The notes: generated from the letters alone by a model not told the origin. 64,000 nt of DNA from Bdellovibrionales bacterium CG10_big_fil_rev_8_21_14_0_10_45_34 (GCA_002778785.1 PEZS01000013.1:1-64000); one strand, 5' to 3'; shown: positions 53,785-62,797, numbered from the stretch's first letter. Numbers and translations are program-made.

Positions 53785-54588
53785 ATGCGTAAATTTTTAT
53801 TCTGTAGTGCCATTCTGATAGCCGGGTATTCGAGCGTCCAACAAACGGCGGAAGTAAATAGGACAATCGCACAGGTAGCCTCACCGCCCCGAGCTATCAC
53901 TGCAGATGCCTGTCTGTTAGAGGTGCAGAAGGACCTCAATTTTGTAGCCGCAGTTGCTGAGCGAACTGATCAAGGCGGACTAGCCGAGCGCCTCATTGTT
54001 GCAGTCAAGGTAGCCGTCAAAAATGGCCGGGTTTCTGATGCAAATAGACCTCGCGATTTAGCCGAAGTATTAGAAGAGCTGGGGCGAGAAATCTATGGTG
54101 TAGATAAATTCTGCGAAAGAATAGAAAATACTGCGATTGATGGCATGACAATCGTCACCTGTACTAGCCCGCTTTCGATTGACCCCGCAATCACAGACAA
54201 CAATGCAGGCTTTGGGCAGAGTCAACAAATCTTCAAAACGTTTTTTCGTAACGAAGATTTTTTCTATGTTAAAGCCGAAAAGTACTTTACCACCGGCGGC
54301 GAGGGCGACCACCCAAGAGTTTTAGGTTTTTCAATAGAAAGCGAGTACCATGTTCTCGATGGAGAATTATCTAAGCGTGACCGAGAAGCAGAACGAGACC
54401 CACACATCCGTCAGTTCGAACTTAAAGATGTTCTCGGCAGTGGCTTTTCGAGCTTTGGCTTTTCCCCATCGCGGTGGACAGCTAAGGATAAATCAACACT
54501 CGCTAATCGTCTCAGAAGTGGGAGTGTATTGAGAAAAATGCAGGAAATGGGCGAACTAAGAGTCTGTAAAAAAGGCAAATTTCAATAG
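53785..54588 (+). CDS. Exported protein of unknown function
   Basis: A 267-residue protein with a short signal peptide (MRKFLFCSAILIAGYSS). The mature part is hydrophilic, with a mid-region CERIENTAIDGMTIVTCTSPLS containing two cysteines and a C-terminal helical tail. A strong GGGGG site precedes the ATG. No family is recognised. It lies just after the tRNA gene, a position often used by integrated elements, although no integrase is present. Confidence 0.7.
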   Translation: MRKFLFCSAILIAGYSSVQQTAEVNRTIAQVASPPRAITADACLLEVQKDLNFVAAVAERTDQGGLAERLIVAVKVAVKNGRVSDANRPRDLAEVLEELGREIYGVDKFCERIENTAIDGMTIVTCTSPLSIDPAITDNNAGFGQSQQIFKTFFRNEDFFYVKAEKYFTTGGEGDHPRVLGFSIESEYHVLDGELSKRDREAERDPHIRQFELKDVLGSGFSSFGFSPSRWTAKDKSTLANRLRSGSVLRKMQEMGELRVCKKGKFQ

Positions 54589-54646
54589 TTGTGGCAAAAA
54601 ACATTTAGCTTCCGTTGGCACCGCCAAGGTGAATCCTTTTGAACCC

Positions 54647-54784
54647 TCACTCATAAAACCCGAGAAGTACTTCGACATTACGATTCAATCTTCCTTGCAC
54701 TCCATAACATACTCCACCCATGGCCCAAGCATCGAAACTTATAGTCAATGCAAAACCGGCCAAAACTAACTTCGCAAACGTCAT
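54647..54784 (-). CDS. Small exported peptide, 45 residues
   Basis: A short gene with a good ribosome-binding site (GGAGG four bases before the ATG at 54784). It begins MTFAKLVLAGFALTISFDAW, a clear signal peptide, followed by only about 25 mature residues with one Cys. I do not recognise it. It may be a remnant or a true small secreted peptide; nothing else occupies this strand here. Confidence 0.5.
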   Translation of the reverse strand: MTFAKLVLAGFALTISFDAWAMGGVCYGVQGRLNRNVEVLLGFYE

Positions 54785-54828
54785 ATAACCTCCGTTTGTA
54801 TTAGGCAGATCATATCCATGCAATATTA

Positions 54829-55200
54829 ATGAAGGGCACCCGAGGACGTCATGCCACACCGGGAGAAACTCGTAAAAGCCAGAATTGGATTGGTTTTCCT
54901 GGCTGCACCCTCCGCGAGGCAATGTACGTCCCTCCTCCTAAGGAAATGGAAAAATGTCTCACAGATCTAGAAAAGTATGTGCATTCTGCTCCGAAAAAAC
55001 CTGTTCTTATTCAATGTGCATACATTCACTACCAGTTTGAAGCGATTCATCCTTTTTTAGACGGCAACGGCCGCTTAGGAAGACTTTTGATAATTTTTCT
55101 GACGATCGAGCGGGGGTTGCTGCCCCAGCCGATTCTCTATCTTTCAAGCTACTTTCACCGGTATCGAGGCGAGTACTATACACGGCTCTTTGAGGTCAGT
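54829..55200 (+). pseudogene. Truncated Fic-family protein
   Basis: A fragment of a Fic (AMP-transferase) protein. The catalytic motif HPFLDGNGRLGR is intact, preceded by RKSQNWIGFPG and VPPPKEMEKCLTDLEKY typical of the central Fic domain. The first hundred or so residues are missing, and homology stops near YTRLFEV at about 55195. After that point the frame continues in unrelated sequence to 55326. No start site is convincing, so it is a pseudogene. It meets a trmO fragment tail-to-tail. Confidence 0.8.
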
Positions 55201-55459
55201 TGGTATTGTTTCGCGGACGACGCGCATCTCTGGCTATTTTTTCAGGTTCAACTTTATCCAAAAAAAATAAAATTTCAGCGTGCGAGAAATCAGAGAGCCC
55301 GAGCAAGGAGTCCGGCGAGAACCTAAAGGAATCAAGTTCTACTACTGCCGTTTCTGAACCCCAACTGTCGTCTAACATTTCTGACCTTGAAGAACGCACT
55401 CGACCAATAAGTTTCATAACAATATCATCGCTCGAACTTCTATTCAATGTAGCATCCAA
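55196..55459 (-). pseudogene. Truncated TrmO/TsaA-family protein
   Basis: An N-terminal fragment of a TsaA/TrmO (UPF0066) tRNA m6t6A37 methyltransferase. KLIGRVRSSRSEMLDD, TAVVELDS and GLSDFSHAEILFFLDKVEP are the family's N-terminal half, ending at RRPRNN. The family continues with a segment like PRVGIFAQR, but here two codons and a stop follow. The usual start would be near the ATG at 55417. The end coincides with the fic fragment junction. Confidence 0.7.
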
Positions 55460-55524
55460 TAAGTACCAAGTCCCTTTCTGAGGATGGGACTTTATTGGGT
55501 TCTGAAAAAGGGACTTTATTGGGA
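55456..55524. repeat. 24-bp direct repeat with an inverted partner
   Basis: TCTGAGGATGGGACTTTATT.. (55477-55500) and TCTGAAAAAGGGACTTTATT.. (55501-55524) are consecutive near-copies. CCAATAAGTACCAAGTCCCT at 55456-55475 is an imperfect inverted match to the same core. The whole unit could fold and sits between the trmO fragment and the next lipoprotein stop. Confidence 0.7.
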
Positions 55525-56172
55525 GTGATAAGGGACCGTCTTATCCAAAGACGATGGACGCTCTTCAGGAGGTATTGCCCCCTTTGATTGTGTTCCCAAA
55601 TAAAGTAGGCCCGCCTCCACTCTATAGACATTCGATACATGTCGAGGCACCGTAGCACCATAACACATTAGATCGCCAGCCTGCGCGCGCACATCACGCA
55701 TCTGATCAATAGTCCAATCAGAAATGCCGCAGAGGCTAATTGCATTTGCCGCAGTGGCTCCTGCAACTGTAGCAGCCCCAGCCTTAAGCGCCAAAAAATC
55801 CATTTCAATGTTTTGGCCACCATCTGTCGTAACGCTGTCTTTATCTATTTTAATGGTACCAGACTCTTCAAAGTTAAATACTGCCTCCCCGGTGCAATCT
55901 GACGTGCCGAAGAGACGAGTTTGTCGATTCACGTTCGCACCTTCAAAGCGGTATGTTACCTGTTGCGACTTAATTGACGACTTTCCGAGAGTCATTACCC
56001 CTGTCAATAACGCGTCTATTGGCTTAGCCATACACTGAGAACCAAAGGTCTTTCCTTGTAAGTCGGTATCTTTTGCTGCCTCAACTACATTAGCAACAGG
56101 ATTGTTGTTTTGATCTTTTTGACAACCCACAATTAGCGTTGACACAAATAACATAGCAAATGCGCTTTTCAC
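55516..56172 (-). CDS. Lipoprotein of unknown function
   Basis: A 218-residue predicted lipoprotein with lipobox IVGC (Cys 17). It starts at a GTG preceded by AGGAGG with five-base spacing, an excellent site. The mature region has Cys residues in QCMAKP, SDCTGEAVFNF, SLCGISDW and LMCYG, suggesting disulphides, and a central beta-rich region. It is monocistronic. I do not recognise the family. Confidence 0.78.
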   Translation of the reverse strand: MKSAFAMLFVSTLIVGCQKDQNNNPVANVVEAAKDTDLQGKTFGSQCMAKPIDALLTGVMTLGKSSIKSQQVTYRFEGANVNRQTRLFGTSDCTGEAVFNFEESGTIKIDKDSVTTDGGQNIEMDFLALKAGAATVAGATAANAISLCGISDWTIDQMRDVRAQAGDLMCYGATVPRHVSNVYRVEAGLLYLGTQSKGAIPPEERPSSLDKTVPYHSQ

Positions 56173-56501
56173 TTTGGCCTCCTAGGACGTTTTTGTTCTT
56201 CTAAGTTTTTGTTCTTCTAAATTGTTGCGCATCTTCAGCTGTATTTGACTTTGGTACTCATGCGATCACAATGCAAAAAGCAGCCCATCTACAAAATGGC
56301 GCGTATTCGATTTGAGTGACTTGGCTCGGGGCCTTTTGGGACAACTGGTACAAAAAACACCAAATTTATTTTTAGCAAGTCTCTTCTTGAAAAGTATTTT
56401 GGAACACAGGAATTCGATACCTTCGCCCGTTGCCCTAGTTGATCCCCAACAGAAAATCTGTTTTCAAACCATCATAGAGTCTGCACTTTTTATGAAAAAT
56501 A
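56173..56501. other. 329-bp intergenic region
   Basis: No gene supported. A plus-strand open frame from a TTG at 56312 runs into the Ada-type gene on the other strand but has no ribosome-binding site and no recognisable sequence. The region should carry the promoter for the lipoprotein at its left side. Confidence 0.4.
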
Positions 56502-57350
56502 TTATTCCTGAGTTGAACGTAGCTCTTGAGTTGACTCATTTCTTACTTGTTCCCAGATTAAGACAGCGCGTTTCCGATTTGTTCCCCATCTATATTCACC
56601 GAAGGCACCGGTTTCTCTAATCACGCGGTGACAAGGGATGAGATAAGAAATTGCGTTTTGCCCTACGGCTGATCCGACGGCCCTCGATGCTCCCTTAGCA
56701 CCTGCGAGCTTTGCCAAATGTGAATAAGAAACCACCGAACCTTCTGGGATACGCAGAAGAGCCTCCCAGACTTTGATTTGAAAAGGCGTGCCCCGTACAA
56801 AAAGTGATAGTTTGCCAGCACTAGATTTTTTAAACATTTGGCGAATCACTTTGGCTGTTTCAGCTTTTGCGGATTTAAATGAGGCGTTTGGCCAAGATTC
56901 TTTCATTTGTGAAACTGCATCCGCCAAGCCTAAATCTACAAACGTCAAATGACAGACTCCCCGCTTTGTTACTCCTAAGAGACATTTACCAAACGGAGTC
57001 TCGTGAAATCCGTAGCGAATTTCAACACCAGAACCTTTTGCTTTGAATTCTCCGGGAGTAACGGCTTCAATAGAAACAATTAGATCGTGAAGACGGCTTG
57101 GGCCCGACAAACCTGAATCTAAAGATGTCGACAGAATGTCGCGTGACTCCGAAAGCAACTGCTTTGCGTGCCTCGCAGTCAAGTACTGAACGAAAGATTT
57201 GGGAGTAGCACCAGTCCATCGGCAAAAAAGCCGCTGAAAGTGGAACTCACTAAGCCCTGCTACATTAGACAATTCATGCAGTGAAGGTTGCGCCTTGTAA
57301 TTTGAATCGAGAAATCTGATTACTTTTTCAATTCGCTCGTAGTCTGTCAT
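56502..57350 (-). CDS. Ada-type bifunctional regulator / O6-methylguanine methyltransferase
   Basis: A 282-residue fusion of an AraC-type HTH domain (residues 4-75, ERIEKVIRFLDSNYKAQPSL and LSEFHFQRLFCRWTGATPKSF) with a C-terminal alkylguanine methyltransferase domain. The acceptor Cys is in IPCHRVIRETGAFG. It lacks the N-terminal zinc-binding Ada domain that senses methylphosphotriesters, so its regulation must differ from E. coli Ada. It would repair O6-alkylguanine and possibly regulate its own or other genes. Confidence 0.9.
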   Translation of the reverse strand: MTDYERIEKVIRFLDSNYKAQPSLHELSNVAGLSEFHFQRLFCRWTGATPKSFVQYLTARHAKQLLSESRDILSTSLDSGLSGPSRLHDLIVSIEAVTPGEFKAKGSGVEIRYGFHETPFGKCLLGVTKRGVCHLTFVDLGLADAVSQMKESWPNASFKSAKAETAKVIRQMFKKSSAGKLSLFVRGTPFQIKVWEALLRIPEGSVVSYSHLAKLAGAKGASRAVGSAVGQNAISYLIPCHRVIRETGAFGEYRWGTNRKRAVLIWEQVRNESTQELRSTQE

Positions 57351-57544
57351 AAAAGTATCCTACAAAGTATGCGAAGCCTCAGACACCCGATTGTTGCGAT
57401 TCTAACTATTTGATTTAGCAAGACAAATTGCGAGTTAGACTTCGTGCCTGTTCCATTTCCCATTCAAGACCGGGCCCCACCCAAATGTTATTAGCAAATT
57501 CGTCCAATCTTGTCTCTAAGGTTCTGGGCCCACTGGCATGAGAC

Positions 57545-57955
57545 TTAAACGTAAAACTCCATATCGTCGTAGGGTTCTTTTTTTGTTGCTACTATTCTTT
57601 GCTTCCAATCAGATGTGTGAATTTCGAGTTTGTGCCCATCTGGATCAAGAAAGTAAACTGATTCTCCTTCGCTGGTGTTCTTCTTCCAAATTTTTGCGCC
57701 GTCGGAATGGATCTGGTCAGACAACTTTTCAAAATCCGCCTTTGCTACAGTAAAGGCTATGTGTGTGTATTCTTCGAGTGGCAGCTTCCGAGTTTGAGCA
57801 TCAAGTGTTAGACATAGCCAATTGTCGCCGGCAAGGAGATACGCCCCGCTCTTCCATTTAGCCAAAGGCTTGCAGCCAAGCGTCGTCATATAAAAGTTAA
57901 ACGATCGATCTAAGTCACCTACCGATAAAGTTACGTGATTGATGCCTTCAATCAT
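57545..57955 (-). CDS. FosA-like fosfomycin resistance / glyoxalase-fold thiol transferase
   Basis: A 136-residue VOC-fold metalloenzyme very close in pattern to FosA, which opens fosfomycin with glutathione. The metal ligands are His in GINHVTLSV, His in YTHIAF and Glu in KLEIHT. The K+-loop SEGESVYFLDPDGHKLE matches FosA, as does the C-terminal PYDDMEFY. An ideal GGAGG with seven-base spacing fixes the start at 57955; a longer frame exists to 58036. Chromosomal homologues can be intrinsic resistance genes or other thiol-dependent enzymes. Confidence 0.85.
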   Translation of the reverse strand: MIEGINHVTLSVGDLDRSFNFYMTTLGCKPLAKWKSGAYLLAGDNWLCLTLDAQTRKLPLEEYTHIAFTVAKADFEKLSDQIHSDGAKIWKKNTSEGESVYFLDPDGHKLEIHTSDWKQRIVATKKEPYDDMEFYV

Positions 57956-58184
57956 TTTTTTGCCTCCGTGTTCAAAGCTCTCAAATTTGGAACTTAGTTT
58001 CCGCTTAGATGCGTGAAGCTTCTTGCAACTCGCCAAGTCAGAGAAGTCCCCTCGCTGCCGCTACTAAGACCCAGAAAAACGAACTGGACTAGACAATATT
58101 GGCTCTCTCGCGAAAACCTTATAGTATATGCCTCTACATCTCGCAACTGAGTCCGCAGTTCGCTCTCTATGCGGGCACTTAACA

Positions 58185-59072
58185 TCACGAATCGTTCAAC
58201 GTTGCTACAAAAAAGTCGTACGCATTTTTATAAAGAGAATCGGAGATTTCAAGGTAGCGACTCTGAATGATATCTGTGTCAAAGACCTGGTCGTTCCAAC
58301 TGCCCATACTACCGAATAGATCGCTCAGTACGGCAAATGCAATCACTCGCCTTGCGACCTCGAAATCAAAAGAAAGGCCCACAAACTCATCTAGCAGGCG
58401 GTGATATTCTTGAGATATCTGAACTCCCAGTTCTGAGAAGCCAAGTTGCTTAAGACCTTCATCCATTTGTTGTTGAGAGTTTCTCAGATGATGAAGATCC
58501 GGGTTTTGAAGAAAAAAAAGTGCTAAGGCAAAGGCCTCTGTAAAAGGGGTGTTCATTTCTTCAGAAAAACTACGCGCACGAATCACAACCTGCACGAGGT
58601 CGTTTTCAACAAGCTCAACTTCTTTGAGCGGTTTGACATTTTGGCTCGTTACCTCTTCAGAAATCCAAATATTGCTCCAGTTTATGAGATCAGAAACCTG
58701 ATCCGTAAGATCAAGTTCAACCTCAGTACTAAATGCCCTGGCCCCGTCTTTTGTTTTCAGAACTAACACCAGACGTGACGTTCCTAAGAACGCTCCGGAG
58801 ATTTGTTCTGGCATTTCATTGTCTGAGTAATCATATATACCGACTACAAAATCTTCGATTTGCGATTTACGCAGCAGCTTCACACCTTCTATGAACGAAC
58901 GATCCGTATTATCTTTAAAACGAAATCCTACCGAGTATCGACTTGGGACAGATATTTCTTCGAGCTCAAAACCACGATGTTTTTTGCACTTATTAAAAAA
59001 GTTATCCATTTCTTCGGGGCGAGCTCGAATGGCCGCAACGGTCAGCGCAAAGGCCCAGTCTTCCATTTTCAT
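58185..59072 (-). CDS. Protein of unknown function
   Basis: A soluble protein of about 295 residues without a signal peptide. It is acidic and largely helical in the second half, for example EAFALALFFLQNPDLHHLRN and EVARRVIAFAVLSDLFG. A β-rich first half includes RFKDNTDRSFIEGVKLLRK. I do not recognise the family and see no catalytic motif. The start is uncertain: an in-frame TTG at 59099 would add nine residues. It is monocistronic. Confidence 0.6.
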   Translation of the reverse strand: MKMEDWAFALTVAAIRARPEEMDNFFNKCKKHRGFELEEISVPSRYSVGFRFKDNTDRSFIEGVKLLRKSQIEDFVVGIYDYSDNEMPEQISGAFLGTSRLVLVLKTKDGARAFSTEVELDLTDQVSDLINWSNIWISEEVTSQNVKPLKEVELVENDLVQVVIRARSFSEEMNTPFTEAFALALFFLQNPDLHHLRNSQQQMDEGLKQLGFSELGVQISQEYHRLLDEFVGLSFDFEVARRVIAFAVLSDLFGSMGSWNDQVFDTDIIQSRYLEISDSLYKNAYDFFVATLNDS

Positions 59073-59226
59073 ATTTAAAGAGTAAGTTAAAAGCCTCAAA
59101 ACACCAAGAGCTAGATTGGTGCCTACAGTTTCTAAGCCTGATCATGTCCAGATGAAAGTCATATTATTCTTTTTTCTTGGCTCGTAGATCAATGCCTAAG
59201 ATTTGAAATAGAATACCTTGGTGCCA

Positions 59227-59610
59227 TTAATCAGCACTTTCATCGAAGGTCTCTCTAGCCAGGTTGGTAAAGACGACGGTCACGAGTGCTGCCATAAAAC
59301 TTAAGAAAAACGAGACTCCAAAAATAATTAAAAATGCTCCTACCCAGCGCCCACCAGTCGTAGTTGGAACTATGTCGCCATACCCAACAGTTGATACTGT
59401 GCAAATAGCCCACCAGAGGGCATCGCCATAGCCTGTTACGGTCGCATTGGATAGATGCTCGAATTGAAAAAACAAGTAAGCCGCCACAACCATTATAAAG
59501 TTGCCAGCAAGTGCCAGGTAAATGAGTAATGGCGTCTTTACGGCGTCGAGCAAAACAACCGAGTACTTGGGTACATGGTGCTGAACAGAAAAACCAACCT
59601 TCTTTTTCAA
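59227..59610 (-). CDS. Two-helix potassium channel (Ion_trans_2)
   Basis: A 127-residue K+-channel pore module. The selectivity filter TVGYGD is in WAICTVSTVGYGDIVPTT, flanked by a hydrophobic helix at about residues 31-50 and another after TGGRWVGAFLIIFGVSFF. There is no cytoplasmic RCK domain, so the channel is a minimal KcsA-like type. A basic N-terminus (MKKKVGFS) precedes it. The start is a TTG. It would form a tetramer in the inner membrane. Confidence 0.9.
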   Translation of the reverse strand: MKKKVGFSVQHHVPKYSVVLLDAVKTPLLIYLALAGNFIMVVAAYLFFQFEHLSNATVTGYGDALWWAICTVSTVGYGDIVPTTTGGRWVGAFLIIFGVSFFLSFMAALVTVVFTNLARETFDESAD

Positions 59611-59776
59611 GACCTCACCCCTTTGTTGCTAGCTTCCCTCCATCATCACTGAGGCAGCAGTCTTTTGCAATTTTTTCGGGCTTTTGGTTGGCCCGGATGC
59701 TCAACATTGATGAGCCCAGACATAAGGAGTAACGTGAGGCAGCTCCCGGTGGCAGGAAGAATCAAAGGAAGGCCCC

Positions 59777-60241
59777 ATGAATAAAAAATCTCTTGTTGAA
59801 CGTAGTTTGTTTTTTCGTAGGATTTTTAGGTTTGTACCTTTACTTTTTCTTAGCCTGTCTCCTTCGTTTCCTGAGTCGGCCTTTAGCTCCTCACAAGCCC
59901 ATCCCGGCACATCCTCTGCGGAGTGCCAAATAAGGATCATCGAAAGCAGTCAACAGTTGGCTAAGCTTGCTTTGAGTAACGTTTGGCAAATCCCTAATAT
60001 GGATGCCTTAAAACCATCAGAGTTGTTCGACCTAGTGGCGTTCAAAAGCCAAACTCCGGGAACGTACAATCAAATCTTTAAACTAACGTTATCTTCAAGT
60101 CGTCCGAATATGAAGGGCGTGAAGGCTGTCTTCCGCTATAGCGTGCAGGATGCCAGCCAAGTCATGGACGGCGACAGCTGCGAAGATTTTGTACTTACCG
60201 ACTTTAACACCTTTTATCCGTCCAGGCCGAAGCTTCGATAG
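59777..60241 (+). CDS. Exported protein of unknown function
   Basis: A 154-residue protein with an N-terminal signal peptide (FRFVPLLFLSLSPSF), starting at an ATG with AAGGAAGG four bases upstream. The mature part contains two Cys residues (SSAECQIRI and GDSCEDFVL) that could pair, as in small periplasmic domains, and a VFRYSVQDASQVMDG stretch. The family is not recognised. It is on its own between the K+ channel and photolyase genes. Confidence 0.7.
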   Translation: MNKKSLVERSLFFRRIFRFVPLLFLSLSPSFPESAFSSSQAHPGTSSAECQIRIIESSQQLAKLALSNVWQIPNMDALKPSELFDLVAFKSQTPGTYNQIFKLTLSSSRPNMKGVKAVFRYSVQDASQVMDGDSCEDFVLTDFNTFYPSRPKLR

Positions 60242-60262
60242 TAGTTTTCTAGATAAAACCAC

Positions 60263-61693
60263 TCAGATCTTTTTAAAAAGTGCGATCGATTTGAGGCGCT
60301 GAGTTTTATGATCCACTATCGGATAAGGATAGTTCTTCCCCAGGTCAACTCCTGCCTTCGTCAGCGAATCAGCCTTTGCTAGCCAAGGTGCGTGGATATC
60401 CTTTTCAGACAGCCGTGAGAGTTCCGGAACATGGGCTTTTATATACTCCCCTTTCGGATCGAATTTTTCAGACTGAGTGACCGGATTGAAGATTCTGAAA
60501 TAGGGCTGAGCATCTGCACCCGTTGAGGCAGACCACTGCCAACCACCGTTGTTCGCCGCTAAGTCGAAGTCGAGCAAGTGCCGAGCAAAATACTCCTCGC
60601 CCCACCGCCAGTCACAAAGTAAATCTTTGGTTAAAAACATAGCCACAATCATTCTTAGCCTATTGTGCATCCATCCCGTAGCATTGAAGTTTCTCATGGC
60701 GGCGTCTACAAGTGGGTATCCCGTTACCCCTTCGCACCATCTTTGAAAGTCTTCGCGCGCTCCCGGCCAATCTATTGCTGCGCACTCGGGCTTAAAAGCT
60801 GTGCGTACAACCTCAGGAAAGTTAAAAAGTATCATTTGGTAAAAATCTCGCCATATCAGTTCAGAGAGCCAGGTTTGTGAACCCGCACTCCGAGAGCTTT
60901 TTGCCACCCGAACACATTCCCTGATCGAAACCGTTCCGAATCGTAAATGAACCGAGAGACCTGAAGTTGCCGCTTCTGCTGGAAAGTCTCGCTTCTTACT
61001 GTAATCGGAAATCACATCCGTAAAGGCCTTAAGGCGCTCAAGACCGGCCTTCTCACCAGCCTCTACCCAAAGGTTTGCTTTTTTAAAACCCAGCTCATTA
61101 ATATCCACGAAACTCCGCAGGGACTTCGGAATTTGTGCCTGCGCCAAAGGCCCTTTTTTCACTATTCGGTGCTGAACTTCAGCGGCCTTAAACTCCTTTA
61201 ACCATGCATTTTTATAAGCGCTAAAAACGCGAAATGGTGTTTTTTGTTGCGAAAGCACCTCGCGCTCCTCAAAGATCACATGATCCTTGAAGCTGCGAAA
61301 CTCAACTCCGACTTCCTTCAGGTTTTCTTGAACTTTCTGATCGCGCGACAACGCGTAGGGTTCATAATCCCGGTTCGTGCAGACGCATTTAACATTTAAC
61401 TCTCTAGCAATCTTTGGTATTTCCTGGCAAGCTACGCCCCTTAGCATGAGCAGATCTGTCCCCGCCTTTTGAAGCCTATTTTGAATCTGAATAAGACTTT
61501 CGACAATGAATGTGATCCGTCTGTCTGCCTTGTCTTGAAGGTTTTTGAGGATCTCTGAGTCAAAGAGGAAGGCAACATATACCCGCTCAAAATTGTGAGT
61601 CGCAAAACTAAGAGCCGAATGGTCCTGCAGCCGAAGATCTCTACGAATCCAAACTAGCGCTGAAGTCGCAGCTGTGGTGGCATTTGAGCTCAC
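60263..61693 (-). CDS. phrB: Deoxyribodipyrimidine photolyase
   Basis: A 476-residue FAD-dependent photolyase that repairs cyclobutane pyrimidine dimers with light. The N-terminal domain LVWIRRDLRLQDHSAL is the antenna-binding part, and the C-terminal FAD domain has the classical WLSELIWRDFYQMI, MHNRLRMIVAMFLTKDLL and GWQWSASTGADAQPYFRIFNP motifs. It starts at GTG. Photolyase suggests exposure to sunlight in surface habitats. Confidence 0.96.
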   Translation of the reverse strand: MSSNATTAATSALVWIRRDLRLQDHSALSFATHNFERVYVAFLFDSEILKNLQDKADRRITFIVESLIQIQNRLQKAGTDLLMLRGVACQEIPKIARELNVKCVCTNRDYEPYALSRDQKVQENLKEVGVEFRSFKDHVIFEEREVLSQQKTPFRVFSAYKNAWLKEFKAAEVQHRIVKKGPLAQAQIPKSLRSFVDINELGFKKANLWVEAGEKAGLERLKAFTDVISDYSKKRDFPAEAATSGLSVHLRFGTVSIRECVRVAKSSRSAGSQTWLSELIWRDFYQMILFNFPEVVRTAFKPECAAIDWPGAREDFQRWCEGVTGYPLVDAAMRNFNATGWMHNRLRMIVAMFLTKDLLCDWRWGEEYFARHLLDFDLAANNGGWQWSASTGADAQPYFRIFNPVTQSEKFDPKGEYIKAHVPELSRLSEKDIHAPWLAKADSLTKAGVDLGKNYPYPIVDHKTQRLKSIALFKKI

Positions 61694-61789
61694 AGTGGTC
61701 CGCCTATGTAGAAAATACTTTGATTTCTAAAAACACGACAAACTCGAAAACTTTTTTCGAAGAGGTTGCCGTGATCACTCATTACAATT

Positions 61790-62797
61790 ATGTTCAGATT
61801 TGCTATGGACCAAAAACCCTTCATCAATGTTGAGCAGCTTTCAAAGTCGTTCAAGGTTCCTACTAAATCGCCAGGCATTGTTGGCTCGATTAAGGGCCTC
61901 TTTGCCAGAGAATACGTCACAAAAGCAGCAGTTCAAGAAGTTTCCTTTAAAATTCATGCCGGAGAGATCGTCGGTCTCATCGGCGCTAACGGCGCCGGCA
62001 AGACAACCATCGTAAAGTGCCTAGCTGGAATCATTAAACCCGACACCGGCTTACAAGAAGTACTTGGTTACAATCCGTGGGATCACGATCCCCATTATTT
62101 AAAGCAGATTGCTCTTGTGATGGGTCAAAAAGCGCAACTTTGGTGGGATCTCCCGGCAGCTGACTGCTTTTTATTACTTAAAGAGATTTATCAACTTTCG
62201 GATGCAGACTATAAGTCTCAACTGGAACTTTTGGTTGAAAGTTTAGGGGTGGCCGATCAACTTCGAGTTCAAGTTCGAAGACTCAGTTTGGGTGAGAGAA
62301 TGAAGATGGAGCTTATTGCGGCATTGCTTCATAGGCCTAAAGTTCTTTTTCTTGATGAGCCGACGATTGGCCTTGATCTCAATGCCCAAAACGCCATTCG
62401 CCGGTTTTTGATGGATTACAAGGCCAACAATCAAGTGGCTATGATTTTAACCTCGCATTACATGGAAGACATTGAACGGCTGTGTAAGCGGATTTTGCTG
62501 ATACGTGAAGGTCACATTATTTACGACGGCCCTCTTCAAGATGTTTTGGGTAAATGGGGATTTCAGAAAACGTTGAGGGTGCAGGCCGAAGGCATTCACT
62601 TGTGGAGTGAGGGCTCAAAATACGGAAAGTTAGAATCTCCGGTTGCCAACGAAATATCTTTGCAGCTTCCTCGTCAAGAAATTGCAGCCGCCACCTCTGA
62701 AATCATCGCGAGGTTTGATGTGAAAGACTTGTCAATTGTGGAGCAAGACATTGCAGAGGTCATCGCTACTATCATGAAAGACGGGATAGCTACTTAG
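61790..62797 (+). CDS. ABC transporter ATP-binding protein, NatA/COG4586 type
   Basis: A 335-residue ABC ATPase. Walker A is GANGAGKTT, the signature is LSLGERMKMEL, and Walker B is VLFLDEPTIGLD. The C-terminal 100 residues form an extra regulatory-type region following LREGHIIYDGPLQDVLG. It is followed by at least two ABC-2 permease genes, the layout of the COG4586/4587/3694 group of uncharacterised export systems. The cargo is not predictable. The start could alternatively be the Met at 61805. Confidence 0.9.
   Translation: MFRFAMDQKPFINVEQLSKSFKVPTKSPGIVGSIKGLFAREYVTKAAVQEVSFKIHAGEIVGLIGANGAGKTTIVKCLAGIIKPDTGLQEVLGYNPWDHDPHYLKQIALVMGQKAQLWWDLPAADCFLLLKEIYQLSDADYKSQLELLVESLGVADQLRVQVRRLSLGERMKMELIAALLHRPKVLFLDEPTIGLDLNAQNAIRRFLMDYKANNQVAMILTSHYMEDIERLCKRILLIREGHIIYDGPLQDVLGKWGFQKTLRVQAEGIHLWSEGSKYGKLESPVANEISLQLPRQEIAAATSEIIARFDVKDLSIVEQDIAEVIATIMKDGIAT

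Noticed and set aside
53562-53939. A 125-codon minus-strand frame reading HDWIRTSDLLHPKQ
   Set aside because: This peptide is the well-known spurious translation of the antisense strand of a tRNA gene; it covers tRNA-Pro at 53657-53733.
55440-55661. Minus-strand 73-codon frame over the 24-bp repeats
   Set aside because: It overlaps the lipoprotein gene on the same strand in another frame and is explained by the repeats.
56312-56620. A 102-codon plus-strand frame
   Set aside because: Starts at TTG without a ribosome-binding site, overlaps the Ada-type gene on the other strand by 119 bp, and has no recognisable motif.
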